In this document: in pieces, positions 10,824 through 22,652 of the stretch
Layout of the letters: every line of letters begins with the position of its first letter
Position numbering within the stretch: position 1 is the first letter of the stretch
Source of the DNA: Chrysoporthe austroafricana
Lineage: Eukaryota > Ascomycota > Sordariomycetes > Diaporthales > Cryphonectriaceae
Assembly: GCA_001051155.2 (NCBI GenBank)
Contig: JYIP02000009.1
Location: 1,612,001-1,676,000, forward strand
Direction: 5' to 3'
Length of the DNA: 64,000 nt
The notes under the pieces: model-generated
Databases searched by the model: none
Seen by the model: the letters and a program-made list of their open reading frames with translations, nothing else
Told to the model about the DNA's origin: nothing
Position numbers and translations under genes: made by a program

Positions 10824-13582
10824 CGCAGGAGGCGGTGTATGTGTGTGTATGTGTGTGTGATGGCTGCGGAGGTTTCCCCGGCGCGCAATTGGCGTGTGTG
10901 CTGGTGTGTGTGCGTCACTCCCACGGGGCCATCCGAGGGCGCTGTCTCGGGAACGTTGTCTTATTGTTGTGCATTGTCCTGCGGATATCAGCGGCAGAGA
11001 ATTTCTCTCGAGTGGACCCGTCTCGCGGCGCAGGGCCAGGCCGTGACTCAAGCCCGAGGGGGGCGCTCGTCTTTCCTGCGGTCAGTGTCCTGTCATCATC
11101 ACCGCCGATGGGCCGCCGAGCTCGGCTGCGCAGGAGGCTCGCAGGATCCTCCCAGAAGAGGTTGTATTACACCCCATTGGCCCAGGCCCAGGCCCGCGCC
11201 CCCAGGCCACGATGCTGTGTCACCATCCGCACTCCGGTTGGATCCGCCCCTGCACGGCGGCGAAGTTGTTGGAGGGTTAGGGTTTGGAGGTGGTAGTGGC
11301 AATAAGCTCCGTCCATGAAGGGCAGAACGAGTCGAGATGGTGGATGTGGTCGCGCCTCCTGGCTGGTGGACGGGATCATCTTTGGTGAGACCACCTGTGG
11401 GAGATGTGAGACGCGCTGGCACCGATACGGTCGAGGTCGGTCGTCGACCTTAGCATGCTGTCGCTGCTGTCGCCCAGAGGCTGGCAGCGTGGCTGGCCGG
11501 TCATCGGCGTGTGCTGTCTCGCCTCGTCCCCATCTCCCGGGCTGGGCCTCGTGGGACTCGGTCCGGATGGTCTCCACCCACCGCCGACTTCGTGGACGTC
11601 ATCTCCTGATCAGCCGTTGTCAGCCCCTCCTGCGACCCGCTGCAGCGGGCCGAGGTCACGGGAGCGGAGCTGGCTCACGCGTGCGGAACACTTCCGCCAG
11701 AGCCGAGCTTCCGCGGCCCGCACGCGCGGATGCTGGGCCTCCTCCCGCTCGGTCCTGTTCCCGTGTCTGCTGCTCACGACTGCCCACGCCGGCCGGCTGA
11801 GGTGCCGGGCTGGGCGTCCGACGTGGCTGGTGATGGCCTCAGCGCCCTGGTCGTCTCCGCTGGCAGCCTCGACGAGCACCGCGCGGGTGCGCCTGGTCGC
11901 GCCATACATCAGGCCATACGCCAGGCCGCCCTCTGTTGTGGTGCTCGGAAGATACTCTGTCGCGCGGCACTCGACTTCCGCGCAGCAGTCGCGACTCCAC
12001 GAGACCCACCAAGCTGCTCTGTCCCCGGGTCTGACCGGGGAGGCGAGCTCGTCGACGTATCTGGTCATGATCTGGTCATGATTTGGCCATGATTCGATCG
12101 ACAACTCTTTGTCGGTCGTATCTGGTACCACTTGAGCTCCTCGATGTCGCAGCGGTTCGGGTGGAGTTTTTGGCCTGCGATGCAGCCCAGGCGTGGGACG
12201 TGGTGTTGTTCCGGGGGCCCTCGTCCACGGCCACCATCGCCAGAATCCTTCATCCTCACCCGCTTCACGAGGTCGAATCCTGTTGTGAAGTTTCACACAA
12301 TAACTCAAAAGCCACGGCCCAGCCGCATCAGTCCATCAACGCGTTCTTGCCATTGATCCCTCGCAAACCTGCAGAGTATCTGCGCACGCTGGTCCTCGGC
12401 CTCAACCCCGCCCGAGGTTGCATGTGTGTAGCCAGCCTTCTAGACCCTTGTTCTTCGTCGTCGCCATCAGTAATGCCCGGGAAGGGGTGGTCAGAGCATG
12501 GCCTCATGATTCTGTGCTGTTTCTCGCCGTCGCGCATGTGGAGCCTGCCTCCAGGCGCCCAACCACCTTACCCGGGCCCTCTGCCACGGGTGCTTCCGAA
12601 CAAACACGAGTGAGAACTCGGCATCAAACGCCAGGAACTCGGTGCTATTGGTGATGTCTGGTTCAGGATTGCCATGCAGAAAGCGTGCCTGCCCTCAGGA
12701 ATAGTCGCCAAGCATGCTAACATCCCGTTGCTGCCGGCGCTGAGAGAAGCATCTTATCTCCGCGGCGCAGAGTGGATCGCGGTAGAGATGTGACTGTGGG
12801 CAAGACCCTCATGATGACCACGAGAAGGGGAAACTATAGAGACAATAATAAGCACAGAGTGCAGGCTTGGGAGATGACATCTGAGCTGCCTGATGCCTCC
12901 GAGACCGAACCGTCCGCTCGGCGTTGCGAGTTGTTCTTATCTGATCGACCGTGCCGGGCTGATTGGCCCCCCCCCCGCGGCGATGAGCTCACGCTGCTGT
13001 TCCTGTCCCTATCGCGTCGGGTCCGCTGCGGAGCAGTCAACAAGCTCAGAGCAATGCTGTCTGGCCCTGCTCCTCTGTGCAGTGTCAATACACCTAGAAG
13101 TCAGCGGGCGCATAGCAGACACCTGCTGGCCACACGCGGCAAGACTGGTGGCCTGACGCAGTCCCTCCAGCCCATGTTCAGACCCCTTTCGTCTCACCCC
13201 CGCTCAGAGAGGGCCATACCGCAGGCTTGAAGACTTCTTGCGTGAGCTGGCGTGTCGGACTGCTGCGAGGCTGACAAAATATCCAGAGGGATGCACGTAA
13301 GGCTGCGTGCCTAGGTCGCCAGGTACGCTGGAACTACACAGTAACACCGCCTAGAGGTAAGTCTAGGTATGTACGTACTGAGTACCGAGGGACATGGTGA
13401 GAGTCCCACGGTTACATAAGCCAGCAGTATCCTGCTCGGATTACATAAGCCGTTAGACCGACCTCAAACCCTCGTACCACCCTGCTATTCTCCACACGTT
13501 GCTCGCGCGCATCGCCTTCGCTCTGTGATCATTGAGCCCTCCTCTGCCGCCGCCGCAGCCTCGTCTTCAGGGCACGAAAACA
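10824..13582. other. 2.8-kb intergenic region without a recognisable gene
   Basis: The GC-rich part (10.8-12.6 kb) gives several open frames on both strands, but their translations are Arg/Pro/Ala-rich, lack domains and look like composition artefacts. It contains three 11-bp tandem copies at 12061-12093. It should include the promoters of both divergently transcribed flanking genes. Confidence 0.5.
12061..12093. repeat. Three tandem 11-bp units (ctggtcatgat)
   Basis: Two perfect copies of ctggtcatgat (12061-12071, 12072-12082) are followed by a third with two changes (12083-12093). Each unit carries TCATGA, a short palindrome. It lies in the gap upstream of both the aminotransferase and the RecQ-like gene. 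Function unknown; it could be a minisatellite or a cluster of protein-binding sites. Confidence 0.8.
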
Positions 13583-16282
13583 ATGCGGCGAGCCCGTACT
13601 GCGCTGCACCCTTTCGGCAGGTCCTCTTTCTACCTGCGATCCCGGCCAGGGTTCGCCTTCTCGACGTGGGGACGCCGGGCGCTGGCCTCTGCCGCGCAGC
13701 TGCAGCACGCAGAGCCTTCGCGCACGCCTGGGCAGAGACCGCCGGGTCCCCCCGCCCAGCAAGACGCGTCCACACAGTCTGAGCCCGGGACTGGTGCGAC
13801 ATTGGAGGATGCGCGGCGCATATTCAGAGAGAGGCTCGGCTACGAGAACTTCCGGCCCAAGCAAGAGGCCGTGGTCTCACGAATCCTCGCTGGCCAAGAT
13901 GCTCTTATGTCGTGGCCGAATAGGGCCGGCAAGTCTCTCAGCTACCTGGTGAGTCTAGATGTCTCTCCGGTAGCTAGATAACGCGCTCTGCTGCTGACAA
14001 CCCAAGAGACAGCTATCGCGGCTGAAGCAGCAAGTACGTAGATGTCATGCTCCTGGGCCATCGCCCCTGACCGCTCGCAGCTTGAATCAGGACTTCGGGA
14101 CACAGACACGCGGGAGCGATGTTGACAGTTAGGTTGCTAAATAACTCTACAGATTCCCATCGAGGACTTCGTGCCGTCATTGTCACGGTCACGGAAGTTC
14201 GGCTTGAGACGTATGTCAGCCGATTAAACTCCCTTGGTGTTTCTGCCGTAGCGTCGCGGTTGATCAGTTCTAAACACGACAAGCGAGAGGTCTTTGCGGC
14301 TGTAGGTCAAGGCAAGTACCAGGTTCTCATTCTCGCGCCACAGGACCTCCAGTACAAGGTCGTGATGGATCGCATAAAGGCACAAAATGCCATAAACCCG
14401 ATACGCATCTTCGTGTTCGAGGGCGCAGATCGATTTTCCCGATTTTCGCGCACCTCTATACCTGAATACCATTCTTTTCTCCACACCCTCAGCGCCCTGC
14501 CTGCCGGGCCGAGGCGAAGCATCGTCCTCTCGATGGATGACATTGCATCTGAGATCGTCGACGATGTCCGTGAGGTAGTCGGCCTGTCTAGGGACTCCGC
14601 CTCTGTGATCCCGTACACAGTACCTCGAAATCTTCAAATACGGGTGCACCCTGTGCAGCGAGGCCACGATAAGTTTCCAGCCTTAGTCGAACTTTTAGAG
14701 CGCAACCGCGGTCGTACTGTCATTAGCGTTCACCATGAGAGAACAGCAATAAGCCTCGCAAGCAAGCTGAAGGCTGAAGGTCTTGATGCAACGCCTTTCA
14801 TCCACCCTCGGTCCTGGAGGAAACTCAACCACGCGTCGTGCGATATCAACGCGGACGATGCCTGCAGCCACGATATCGTTGTCGCGCCCAGGAGCAACCT
14901 AAGACGCATCAACGCAGTCGATATTCGGCACCTGATCTCGCACTCTGTGCCCCCTTCAATGTTCTCCATGAATCGGGCCATGACGGTGGCGGGCGTGGAC
15001 GGCGAGCCCAGTCGGTACACTGTCATTCTCTGCGCCCAGGAGGTTGCCGAAACACAACAGAAAATGCGTGCCATGCTGCCATCGGTCCAAGATTACCGCG
15101 ACCTCATCGCTGATTTCTTCCACGACCCAGACGGGACTCTTGCTGTTGGTAACATTTTCGGCGTGAACACGGAGCTGCTGTCCCAGCGTTACGATTTGAC
15201 GGAACTTCAAATGAACACTCTCACCTTCAAGATCCTCGAGCAGCAAGAAGGCTACATCAAGTCTGTCGTCTCGCCGTTCCTGCAATCTCTCTACGTCATT
15301 CTGCCAACGCCCCAGCGCGCCTTGCTCGACAACCAGACCCTCTCGGCTGCCTTTGCACAACGCACTTCCCTGGGAGCTGACGGCCAGAGGACGTTGGATG
15401 TACTCGGCCTTTCGAGGACCATTGGTCTTCCCTTTCAGAAAACAGTCGAGATGATAGAGCAACTGCGTGATAAAGGCTGGCTAGACCTGGAGCCTGTGCG
15501 CGGCTCTTGGGTTAGCCTCTATCAGCTCATGAAACTTCCGCGAGACGAGGACTTGGCACGCCTAAGTAAAATTGCTTACGAAGAACGTCTAGAAGGGCAA
15601 CAGTCTCTTATTGCGGAGTATAATCATATCGTTACGGCACTCAGTGCAGATCGATGTATCGCTGCGAGCGCGTGAGTTGAGTCCGCTTTCCTATGGCCCT
15701 GGTTATTCGCACCTATCTACTTTGCCATCCGGCTGCATCAGCCCTCGCCTCTAGAACTGTCCGGCCTCCCCGGGCCGAGACTACGTTTTTGGTTCAAACC
15801 TTCACATGGGTTTTATATCCCCGCCGCTTGGGTTTTAGTAGCTTATGATGGCTCTTCTAACCAAGCCTTTACTGTTCAGATCGCTAGGCAGCGCAAAGCA
15901 TTCCGATACAAAATTACCAAAGGGTCACTGTGGTCATTGCTCGGCCTGTCTTGGCCAGCGGGTGGTGCTCCCTCCCTGGGACTTCCGCCAGGTCACCGAG
16001 AGCGGCATCACACAGGTGGCGCGCGCGGTGCCGCGGGGCTCAAGTCCCAGGTTCATGGCTAAGTTTGCGCTCAGCGCCGAGACGCGGCAGATCCGAGCTC
16101 TCCGCCTGGAGGAGCACCCGGACATCGGGTGTATGCGAAGCTGCAAGTTCGATGTAGGTCCCCCCCCCGGGTGAAGTACCCAACAACCCTGGCGCACGTT
16201 AGCTGACGTTGGACGAAAGGATCTGCTCCGGGTCTTTGCCGCGTACTGCGGGATCCCGAAGGAGCAGTACGGAGACCTCTAG
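13583..16282 (+). CDS. Degenerate RecQ-family helicase-like protein (probable pseudo-helicase)
   Basis: Proposed exons 13583-13948, 14009-14033, 14153-15671, 15880-16153 and 16220-16282 join in phase to about 748 residues; exons 2 and 4 have uncertain edges. The layout follows RecQ. Motif 0 and the Walker A region read YENFRPKQEAVV..WPNRAGKSLSYL (GKS kept). Where DEAHCISEWGHDFRPEY is expected the protein reads EGADRFSRFSRTSIPEYHSF, so the DEAH box is lost. Motif III reads VLSMDDIAS instead of LTATA. The motif V/VI region (IVVAPRSNLRRINAVDIRH, then RAMTVAGVDGEPSRY) lacks the QxxGRAGRD arginines. A C-terminal zinc-site remnant, GHCGHCSACLGQ, and the family tail remain (CKFDDLLRVFAAYC across the last intron). 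The N-terminus (MRRARTALHPFGRSSFYLRS) is Arg-rich without acidic residues, like a mitochondrial presequence. The frame is intact over 1.5 kb, so it is probably translated, but helicase activity is unlikely. Confidence 0.72.
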
Positions 16283-17667
16283 ACCCGTGTCTTCCTCTGT
16301 CACGTTGGCAGAAGCCCTGCCAGTTCCCTAGTGGCATGGTGAACCCCATAGCCTTCCGAAGGTGCCAGCGAGGCAGCAACGTCCGCCAGCAACGGCAAAA
16401 GGCACTTGTCACGAAGTTTTATTTTACGGGCCTGTGGCGTCGCATTCCCAGCTGCATCGACCGGATACTATCGCATCACCGGACAATGTGCGAACCGAGG
16501 CACTGCGCAGCGTGGGACTCGCAGTAAATAGAGCATTTCTGGCCGTCGTCCGTGTTATATAATACATATTCGGGGTCGGTCCAGCCCAGCGCCTCCCCCA
16601 TCCCCCACGGGTGGCTCTCAGGTCGGTGGGTAAGAGCTGTATCATGTGTTGGGGCGGATACAGCTTTACACAGCAGCTAACCCCAGAAAAACTGCCACAA
16701 AGGGCCGCAGCGAGCTGCCAAGGCAGCACTATCGCAACGAAAGCTCATGCGAGACAGTCGATGAATGAAGCGGCTGTCGCCACGGTGAGGGCCAGTGACC
16801 AGAACTTTACTCTCATCGACGCAGTCAGTCGCCTGGACAGCTCCGGAACCCCGGTGTCGGACGAAGCAGGCGTGCATCAGGTCGTGGGAGTTCCTTCTCG
16901 ATCTCCAAAGCCTAGAGCTCCGTCGCGTTTGGAATGCATCCCCCAGTCAACGTTTCCGTACCTTGGAGATCTTCGATGCTGCAGGCTGTTGCCCGCCTTG
17001 CTCTTCTCCGTCGGCAACAGTACAGACGCAATATGCTGCATCGTCACCATAATAATTATCATTAATAGGCTTGGAACTCCTGGGGCTGAGCCGCCTGAAC
17101 TGCTCTTAAGAACCCGTAACGAGGCTCCGATTAGATTGTGGTCACACGTAGCGTATTAGTAGTACGCATACACCCCGGCTTGCACCCGGGTCACGGGTCA
17201 AATCATCTGTAGGGGAACCAAGGCATGGAGGATATAGTGATGATCATGGATCAACCACCATGATCGGGTCGTAAGGTACCATCGGCAATCAACATGAGCG
17301 CCCGAGGGCGCAACGAATCCCAGAGCTTCTGACGCCAACCTGCTTATAACGTTTGCATGCGCTGGCGAATCTTCAATTGTTTTCTTTCCGATGGCCACCA
17401 TAATCTCATAAGCACCGGGCGGCGCCTCCAAGTGAGCAACCGCGTCTTGTCTCCTGCTCTACCCACCTCATCTATATTGAATTCCTTAACCACCTAAGCT
17501 TTGGGCCATGATGACTGGCTGTAGTTCACTTGGATAGTTCCTCAGTGCTGCCCAGGTATGCAAGGTATGCATCTTCAATATTCTTTTACTATTATGTTTC
17601 GCGGAGAGCATTTGTTACTTCTGTCCCCTTAGGTAGGTATGGTATGCACGGCGAGACTGCTGAGCTC
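16283..17667. other. Intergenic region, no gene seen
   Basis: Between the 3' end of the RecQ-like gene and the 3' end of the SDR gene on the opposite strand. Short frames only, none with recognisable protein character. No repeat family recognised. Confidence 0.5.
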
Positions 17668-18823
17668 TCACTCCAACGCACTCACTCCCTGCAGCTCGTT
17701 TTCAGTCCACTCCCATAACTTCTGCCTCATCTCATCGTTCCTGGCACTTGGTCCCTCCCTGTCGGGCACGCCGACCGGCTCATAATACTTCCCACTCACT
17801 ATCTTTGGGCTCGTCGCCGCCCACAAGTGGTTCCTGGCACCTTGGGCCGGAGTGACGCTGAGAAATGGCGCGAAGGGCGCGCTCATCCTGACAAGACGGC
17901 TCTCTTTGCCTAGGGCCACTCCCATTCCGGTGTTGACCCGCCCGGGATGGATCGTCACGACGTCAATTTCCGGGTGCAGCTGTGCGAGGTGCTTTGTGAG
18001 GTGGATCAGCGCCAGCTTGCTCTGGCCATACCTCGTCGTATATGCCTTCCAAATTACGGGCGTCAGTATGATATGTCTGCGCTCACTCGAGGGGGCTGCG
18101 GGCTGAACCCACCATCTCTGCGCAGTCGGTCTTCACTTTGTCAAACAAGATCCCCCCCTTTGGTGCCATCGCCCACCCTTCACTGCTCACGATCACGAGC
18201 CGGCCCCGCGCGTTGGCACCGTCGCCCTGTTGCTGCGCCGCGGTGTGTAGCATCACCGGCATCAAGAGTTTGGTCAGGAGCGCATGGCCGACATAGTTGA
18301 TGCCAAAATGGCCCTCATACCCCTCCTTCGTCATCATGGGCTTGACGCGGATGATGCCCGCGTTCAAGATCAGGAGGTCCAGCCTGTCCTCCTTGCTGGC
18401 GAACTCGGCCGCGCACTGCCGTATGCTCTCGAAGGAGCCCAGGTCGAGGTCGAGGAAGCGGATCTCGGACCTCTCCGCCTCCCCCTCCGCGCGCTCCTCC
18501 GCGGCCCCGTAGGCGTCCCGCCTGATCCGGTCCACGAGCGCCGCCCGAGCGCCCTCCTCCCGCGGCGGCAGGTCCGCCACGTAGATCCGGGCCGGCCGCC
18601 CGTGCCGCGCCAGCTCCGTCGCCGTCACCCGCCCCAGGTCGCCCGCGGCGCCCGTGATCAGGACGACCCTGCCGGGCATTGGCGGGATGTCGCGCGCCGG
18701 GTCGAACGACGTCGGGTTGCGCTCCTTCTTGGACCCGAACAGGGTCACGCGTATCATGTTTCGCAGCTCCCCCATGACGGAATATTCTCGACGTGGCGGC
18801 AGGCGCACAATAATCAGTGTCAA
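17668..18823 (-). CDS. Short-chain dehydrogenase/reductase (retinol-dehydrogenase-like)
   Basis: NAD(P)-dependent oxidoreductase with a Rossmann fold; substrate unknown. Two exons (18823-18113 and 18045-17668, intron 67 bp) give 362 residues. Visible motifs: cofactor loop TGAAGDLG (near residue 57), LDLLILNAGII, INYVGHALLTKLL, VIVSSEGWAMAP with the catalytic Ser, and TTRYGQSKLALIHLTKHLA with Tyr about 243 and Lys about 247, rebuilt across the splice junction. The tail VVTIHPGRVNTGM is typical of the large SDR group related to retinol dehydrogenases and WW-domain oxidoreductases. An N-terminal extension of about 50 residues precedes the fold; the Met at residue 17 (MGELRNMIRV) is an alternative start. 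It is divergent from the P450 gene, with 1.5 kb between them, and could belong with it in a small oxidative module. Confidence 0.88.
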
Positions 18824-20343
18824 TGCTGGGGCTAGACGGGCGAAGTAGACGCGTTCTCGGGTGATCTTCCAATCCTAGTGGCAGGGAAAGTTGCTACTGT
18901 CACATGGTCGTTTCCCTCGGCATAGGGGGGAGAGGCGGCAAATTTGATGTAATTAAATTACAGGGTCGTCTGCTGCATTCGGCTACGGCGAGAATCGCCC
19001 GTGAGATACAGTAGGAACGTGCGACTCTAGCTACGCCGGGTCTCCGCTCCTCTTTTCCCGCCATAAGCCCACCTATTTGACCGCGGATACGAATACGATC
19101 ACGATACTACCTTCTGCTCAAAGACTACAGAGAGATGCCAGGAGTCGAGCAAAGTCGAGGTCCTTTTGCAGTGGCCTCTAATCGGATCTCGTGTAATACA
19201 TGCGCAGAGAACCGATACACCCCTCAAATATATTTGGGAGACTTATAAGCGCATCTTCGGGCTTCAGATAGTGCTGGCTTGCTAACGAACCAACGCCTAT
19301 ACTTGACCGGGTTGATAGGAATGAAAATGATTCAGCATGAAGCTTATATATATCAAACTTATAGGCATATTTCTCTTATTGTTTGCATTAGGCTTTCCTG
19401 TTAAGCTTGCATCCGAGCGGTTAGGTAATTAATGGCGGTCTTAGCAGGGATTGCACTAAACATCCTATCACCTCTCAATTCACATTGACTAAGCCTCATT
19501 CTATACTAATATATGGTAAGAACCGTGCAGACAGCGAAGACAGCGAAGAAAGTGCCCTTGGGATTTTCTATTCCAAGAAGATATCATCACTCGCCTTTGC
19601 GTGGCTGCTCCCATATCACCGTATGAATTATAAGGCTAACCCAGTGTAAATAGTCTTGTGACTCCTCAGGGCGTCGATTTGCTCTCTGCAAGAGGCACTT
19701 GCAACTGATCTTAGGTCGCAGGAAGTGGACACTAGGCATCTACGCGATTTTTCGATTCCTATATTCTCTACTACTCGAGCCTAAATATTGAGCGCAGTGT
19801 GTTGCGGTTAGCCCAGGCCCGATCCCATCTCTCAGAGCCGTGATTCACCACAGCGCTAAGCATGTTGGAGAAATGATCCTCCACGGCCAGAGACACCCGA
19901 GGTTCGTTCCCGAGAGTGATGCAAAGTGTATTGTAGAGGTTGGGAAGGGCAGCATTCAAATTCCCTAACTCCGCGCAATCCGCCTCATCTGAGTGTCGAC
20001 GTACCGGCATTTCTTGAAGCTCACGGCCCCGCTCAGGCAAGCAAGATAGGCTCTTTCAGGCTTCCCCAACGAGGAGGTCCCGATGGGGTATGAGATGCTG
20101 GATGCATATATACCACGTGCCTAAGTAACTATCGAAAGCATGCGGAGAAACCCCGTTCTGATACCGTCTGCCATGCGTGAGCATCGTAACTTGGGTCTGA
20201 ACCATTGACAGCATTACCATCCATACACGCCCTTCTACAGGCGCAAAGAACCTCCCTCACAGCGTCCTCATGCTACTAAGCGCGTTGCGATCCCATGATT
20301 TGCCACTCTTGACTTAGCCCATTATTGATTGCCGCCTAGTCTC
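18824..20343. other. AT-rich region between divergent SDR and P450 genes
   Basis: About 1.5 kb, AT-rich in the middle (18.9-19.8 kb). It should contain the promoters of both the SDR (leftward) and the P450 (rightward). A TATATA-like run lies near 20106. An 89-codon frame on the minus strand (19771-20040) has some protein-like character but no recognised family; I do not call it a gene. Confidence 0.5.
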
Positions 20344-22179
20344 ATGAAAATGGGCTCAAATCAGAGCACACATGCCTATGCCGAGCTGAACATCATCAGC
20401 TCCTGGCACATTGCTTCCTGCTCGCTCATCCTACTCTTGGCCGTGGGCTTCGTCCGAGCTGTCAGCATCCGCTACCGCTCCTGCTTGCGCGGAATTCCCG
20501 GCCCCTTTCTGGCGAGTGTTTCTGATCTCGACCGGATATGGAGCTGCGCATGCGGGCGGCAGATGGACTACCACCGCCAGCTTCACGACAAATACGGCCC
20601 GGTCGTGCGCGTCGGACCCAGGCACGTCTCGTTTTCCGACGGCAGCCTGATTCCTCAGATCTACGGCATCGGCAGCAAGTTCACCAAGAGCGACTTCTAC
20701 AAGATGTTCGACATCACTACACCCAGAGGGCCCACGTCGACAACTTTCTCCGAGCGCGACGAGCTAAAGCACAGGGCCCTCAAGAGGCCGGTCGGTGGTG
20801 CCTTCTCGATGAGCACGATGAAGGAGCTTGAGCCGCTGAACGATGTCTGCTCTTCCATCTTGAGCCCGAAGCTAGAGGGGCTCGTCGGCCAGGACACCGA
20901 CCTGGGAGACTGGGTACACTGGTACGCTTGGGACGTCATCTCGTCGATTACGTTCTCCAACCGACTGGGTTTCCTAGACGAGGAGACCGACATCAACAAC
21001 ATCAATCGTGCGATCCAGGGGCGGCAGGTATACAACAGCATCATTGGCCAAGCACCGTACTTGCACAGACTTCTCTTTGGAAATGCTTTATTCAGCTGGA
21101 TGGCCACCTTCGTCCCGAGCCTTGCGATCCTCAACTCTTCAAGCTACATCGTAGAGTTTACGGCGCAACAAGTACAGCGATATAAAAACAAGGAGACTAA
21201 TACCGTCGAGGTAAAGGATCTGCTCACACGGTTCAAGCGCTTCAAAGATGGCGAGAAAGTCATGGATGACTCTGAATTGTTGATGCACGCCTCTGGTTCC
21301 GTGTCAGTGAGAGCCTTTCCCTGTGCAGGGTTGACTCGGCCCCGAACCTCTGCTAAGACTGGACTTGCGCTGACATATTATACATCCCGCTTATAGCTTC
21401 GCTGGCAGCGATACCACGGCGATATCACTGCGAGCAATCTTCTACTACCTCTGTCACAACCCTGAGTGCAAAAGAAAGCTCCTGGCAGAGATCGATGAAG
21501 CAGAAGCCAAGGGCAGGATGTCGGGCCCGGTAACGTTTGCGGAAGCGATGGAGCTTGAATACCTCCAAGCCGTGATCAAAGAGGCTCTGCGTAAGTAATT
21601 TAAAGCCCTGAACCCAAGACGAGCGATGTGGAGAATTTGGAGCTGACATGGTCTCTGCTGCCTAGGCATGCATCCGGCGGTCGGGCTCCTACTCGAGCGA
21701 GTCGTCCCCCAAGGGGGAGCGCAGCTTGGCGGTGTCTGGCTCGAAGAGGGCACGGTGGTTGGCATCAATCCGTGGATCGCCGGTAGAGATAAACGCGTCT
21801 ATGGTGATGATGCAGATGCCTTCCGGCCCGAGAGATGGCTCGAAGCCGATGAGAAGGAGTTGAAGTTGATGGAACGCAACTTTTTAGCGGTAAAGTCCCT
21901 GATTTCTTTTTATTATGTGGTACTATAATCCTTTCTGGTGCCTTTGGTCTCTGATACTGATAATTGTCGCGCTAGTTTGGAGGTGGAAGCAGGACTTGCT
22001 TGGGCAAGAATGTGTCCCTGCTGGAGATGTCGAAGCTGGTGCCGCAGCTTCTTCGACAATTCGACTTCGAGCTGTCGAATCCTGCCAAAACGTGGGAACT
22101 GCATGACTACTGGTTCGTCGCCCAAAAAGGACTTATTTGCAAAGTATCTCTGCGGAAGAAGAGCGAGCCGACACAATAA
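20344..22179 (+). CDS. Cytochrome P450 monooxygenase (pisatin-demethylase-like)
   Basis: Haem-thiolate monooxygenase anchored in the ER membrane; substrate unknown. Four exons (20344-21302, 21397-21590, 21666-21889, 21976-22179) join in phase to 526 residues, a normal P450 length. An N-terminal hydrophobic anchor (SCSLILLLAVGFV) is followed by IPGPFLASVSDLDRIW. Diagnostic motifs: I-helix FAGSDTTA (about 320, split by intron 1), ExxR in KEALR (E about 382, split by intron 2), PERW after the meander, and the haem loop FGGGSRTCLGKNVSLLEM with Cys about 467. The stretch YGIGSKFTKSDFYKMFDITT resembles the fungal pisatin demethylase group (CYP57-like), which contains demethylases of plant defence compounds and tailoring enzymes. 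All key residues are present. The gene is convergent with the next SDR. The start is ATG 20344 (MKMGSNQ) or 20350. Confidence 0.93.
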
Positions 22180-22652
22180 TTGCCCGCCTATGTGTTCGGA
22201 GACGTCACTCAATCGCGCCGACCATTGTCAACACCGTTCAAGGCTTTACTCATTCTCAAGGTCATCCCGAGCGAGAAGTGAAAACAAGACAACGCCATTG
22301 AGCAATGGGACAACAAGCAGGCCCCTTCAAAAATCAACGAGGATCATCAATCATGTTCGATTGGTGCGCGAAGACCGTGTACATTGGGAAGCGTATTTTG
22401 CGGTCTGCCAGGTGGAAATGATGGCTGGAGAAATTGGTGGAAGATTACCTTGGAAGGAGACTATCTTTGACAAGGAGATGCGACAGTGCTACTATTTAGG
22501 CATGTATCGCCGAGATTGAAGGTTTATGTGTGCAAGGCTTAAGAAAATTTATGTGAGTTGAGTGACATTAATCTGTCCGAGGAATAATATCGCACTTCAT
22601 TGTATCATGCTTGACCCGAACCCCCCCCCTTCCAAGAGCAAGACATGCGTAG
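22180..22652. other. Short convergent intergenic region
   Basis: Holds the 3' ends of the P450 gene and of the leftward SDR gene. No coding signal or repeat recognised. Confidence 0.5.

Noticed and set aside
11610..12308. 232-codon minus-strand frame in the gap before the RecQ-like gene
   Set aside because: Overlapped by equally long frames on the other strand, rich in Arg/Pro/Thr, no domain, and it contains the 11-bp tandem repeat.
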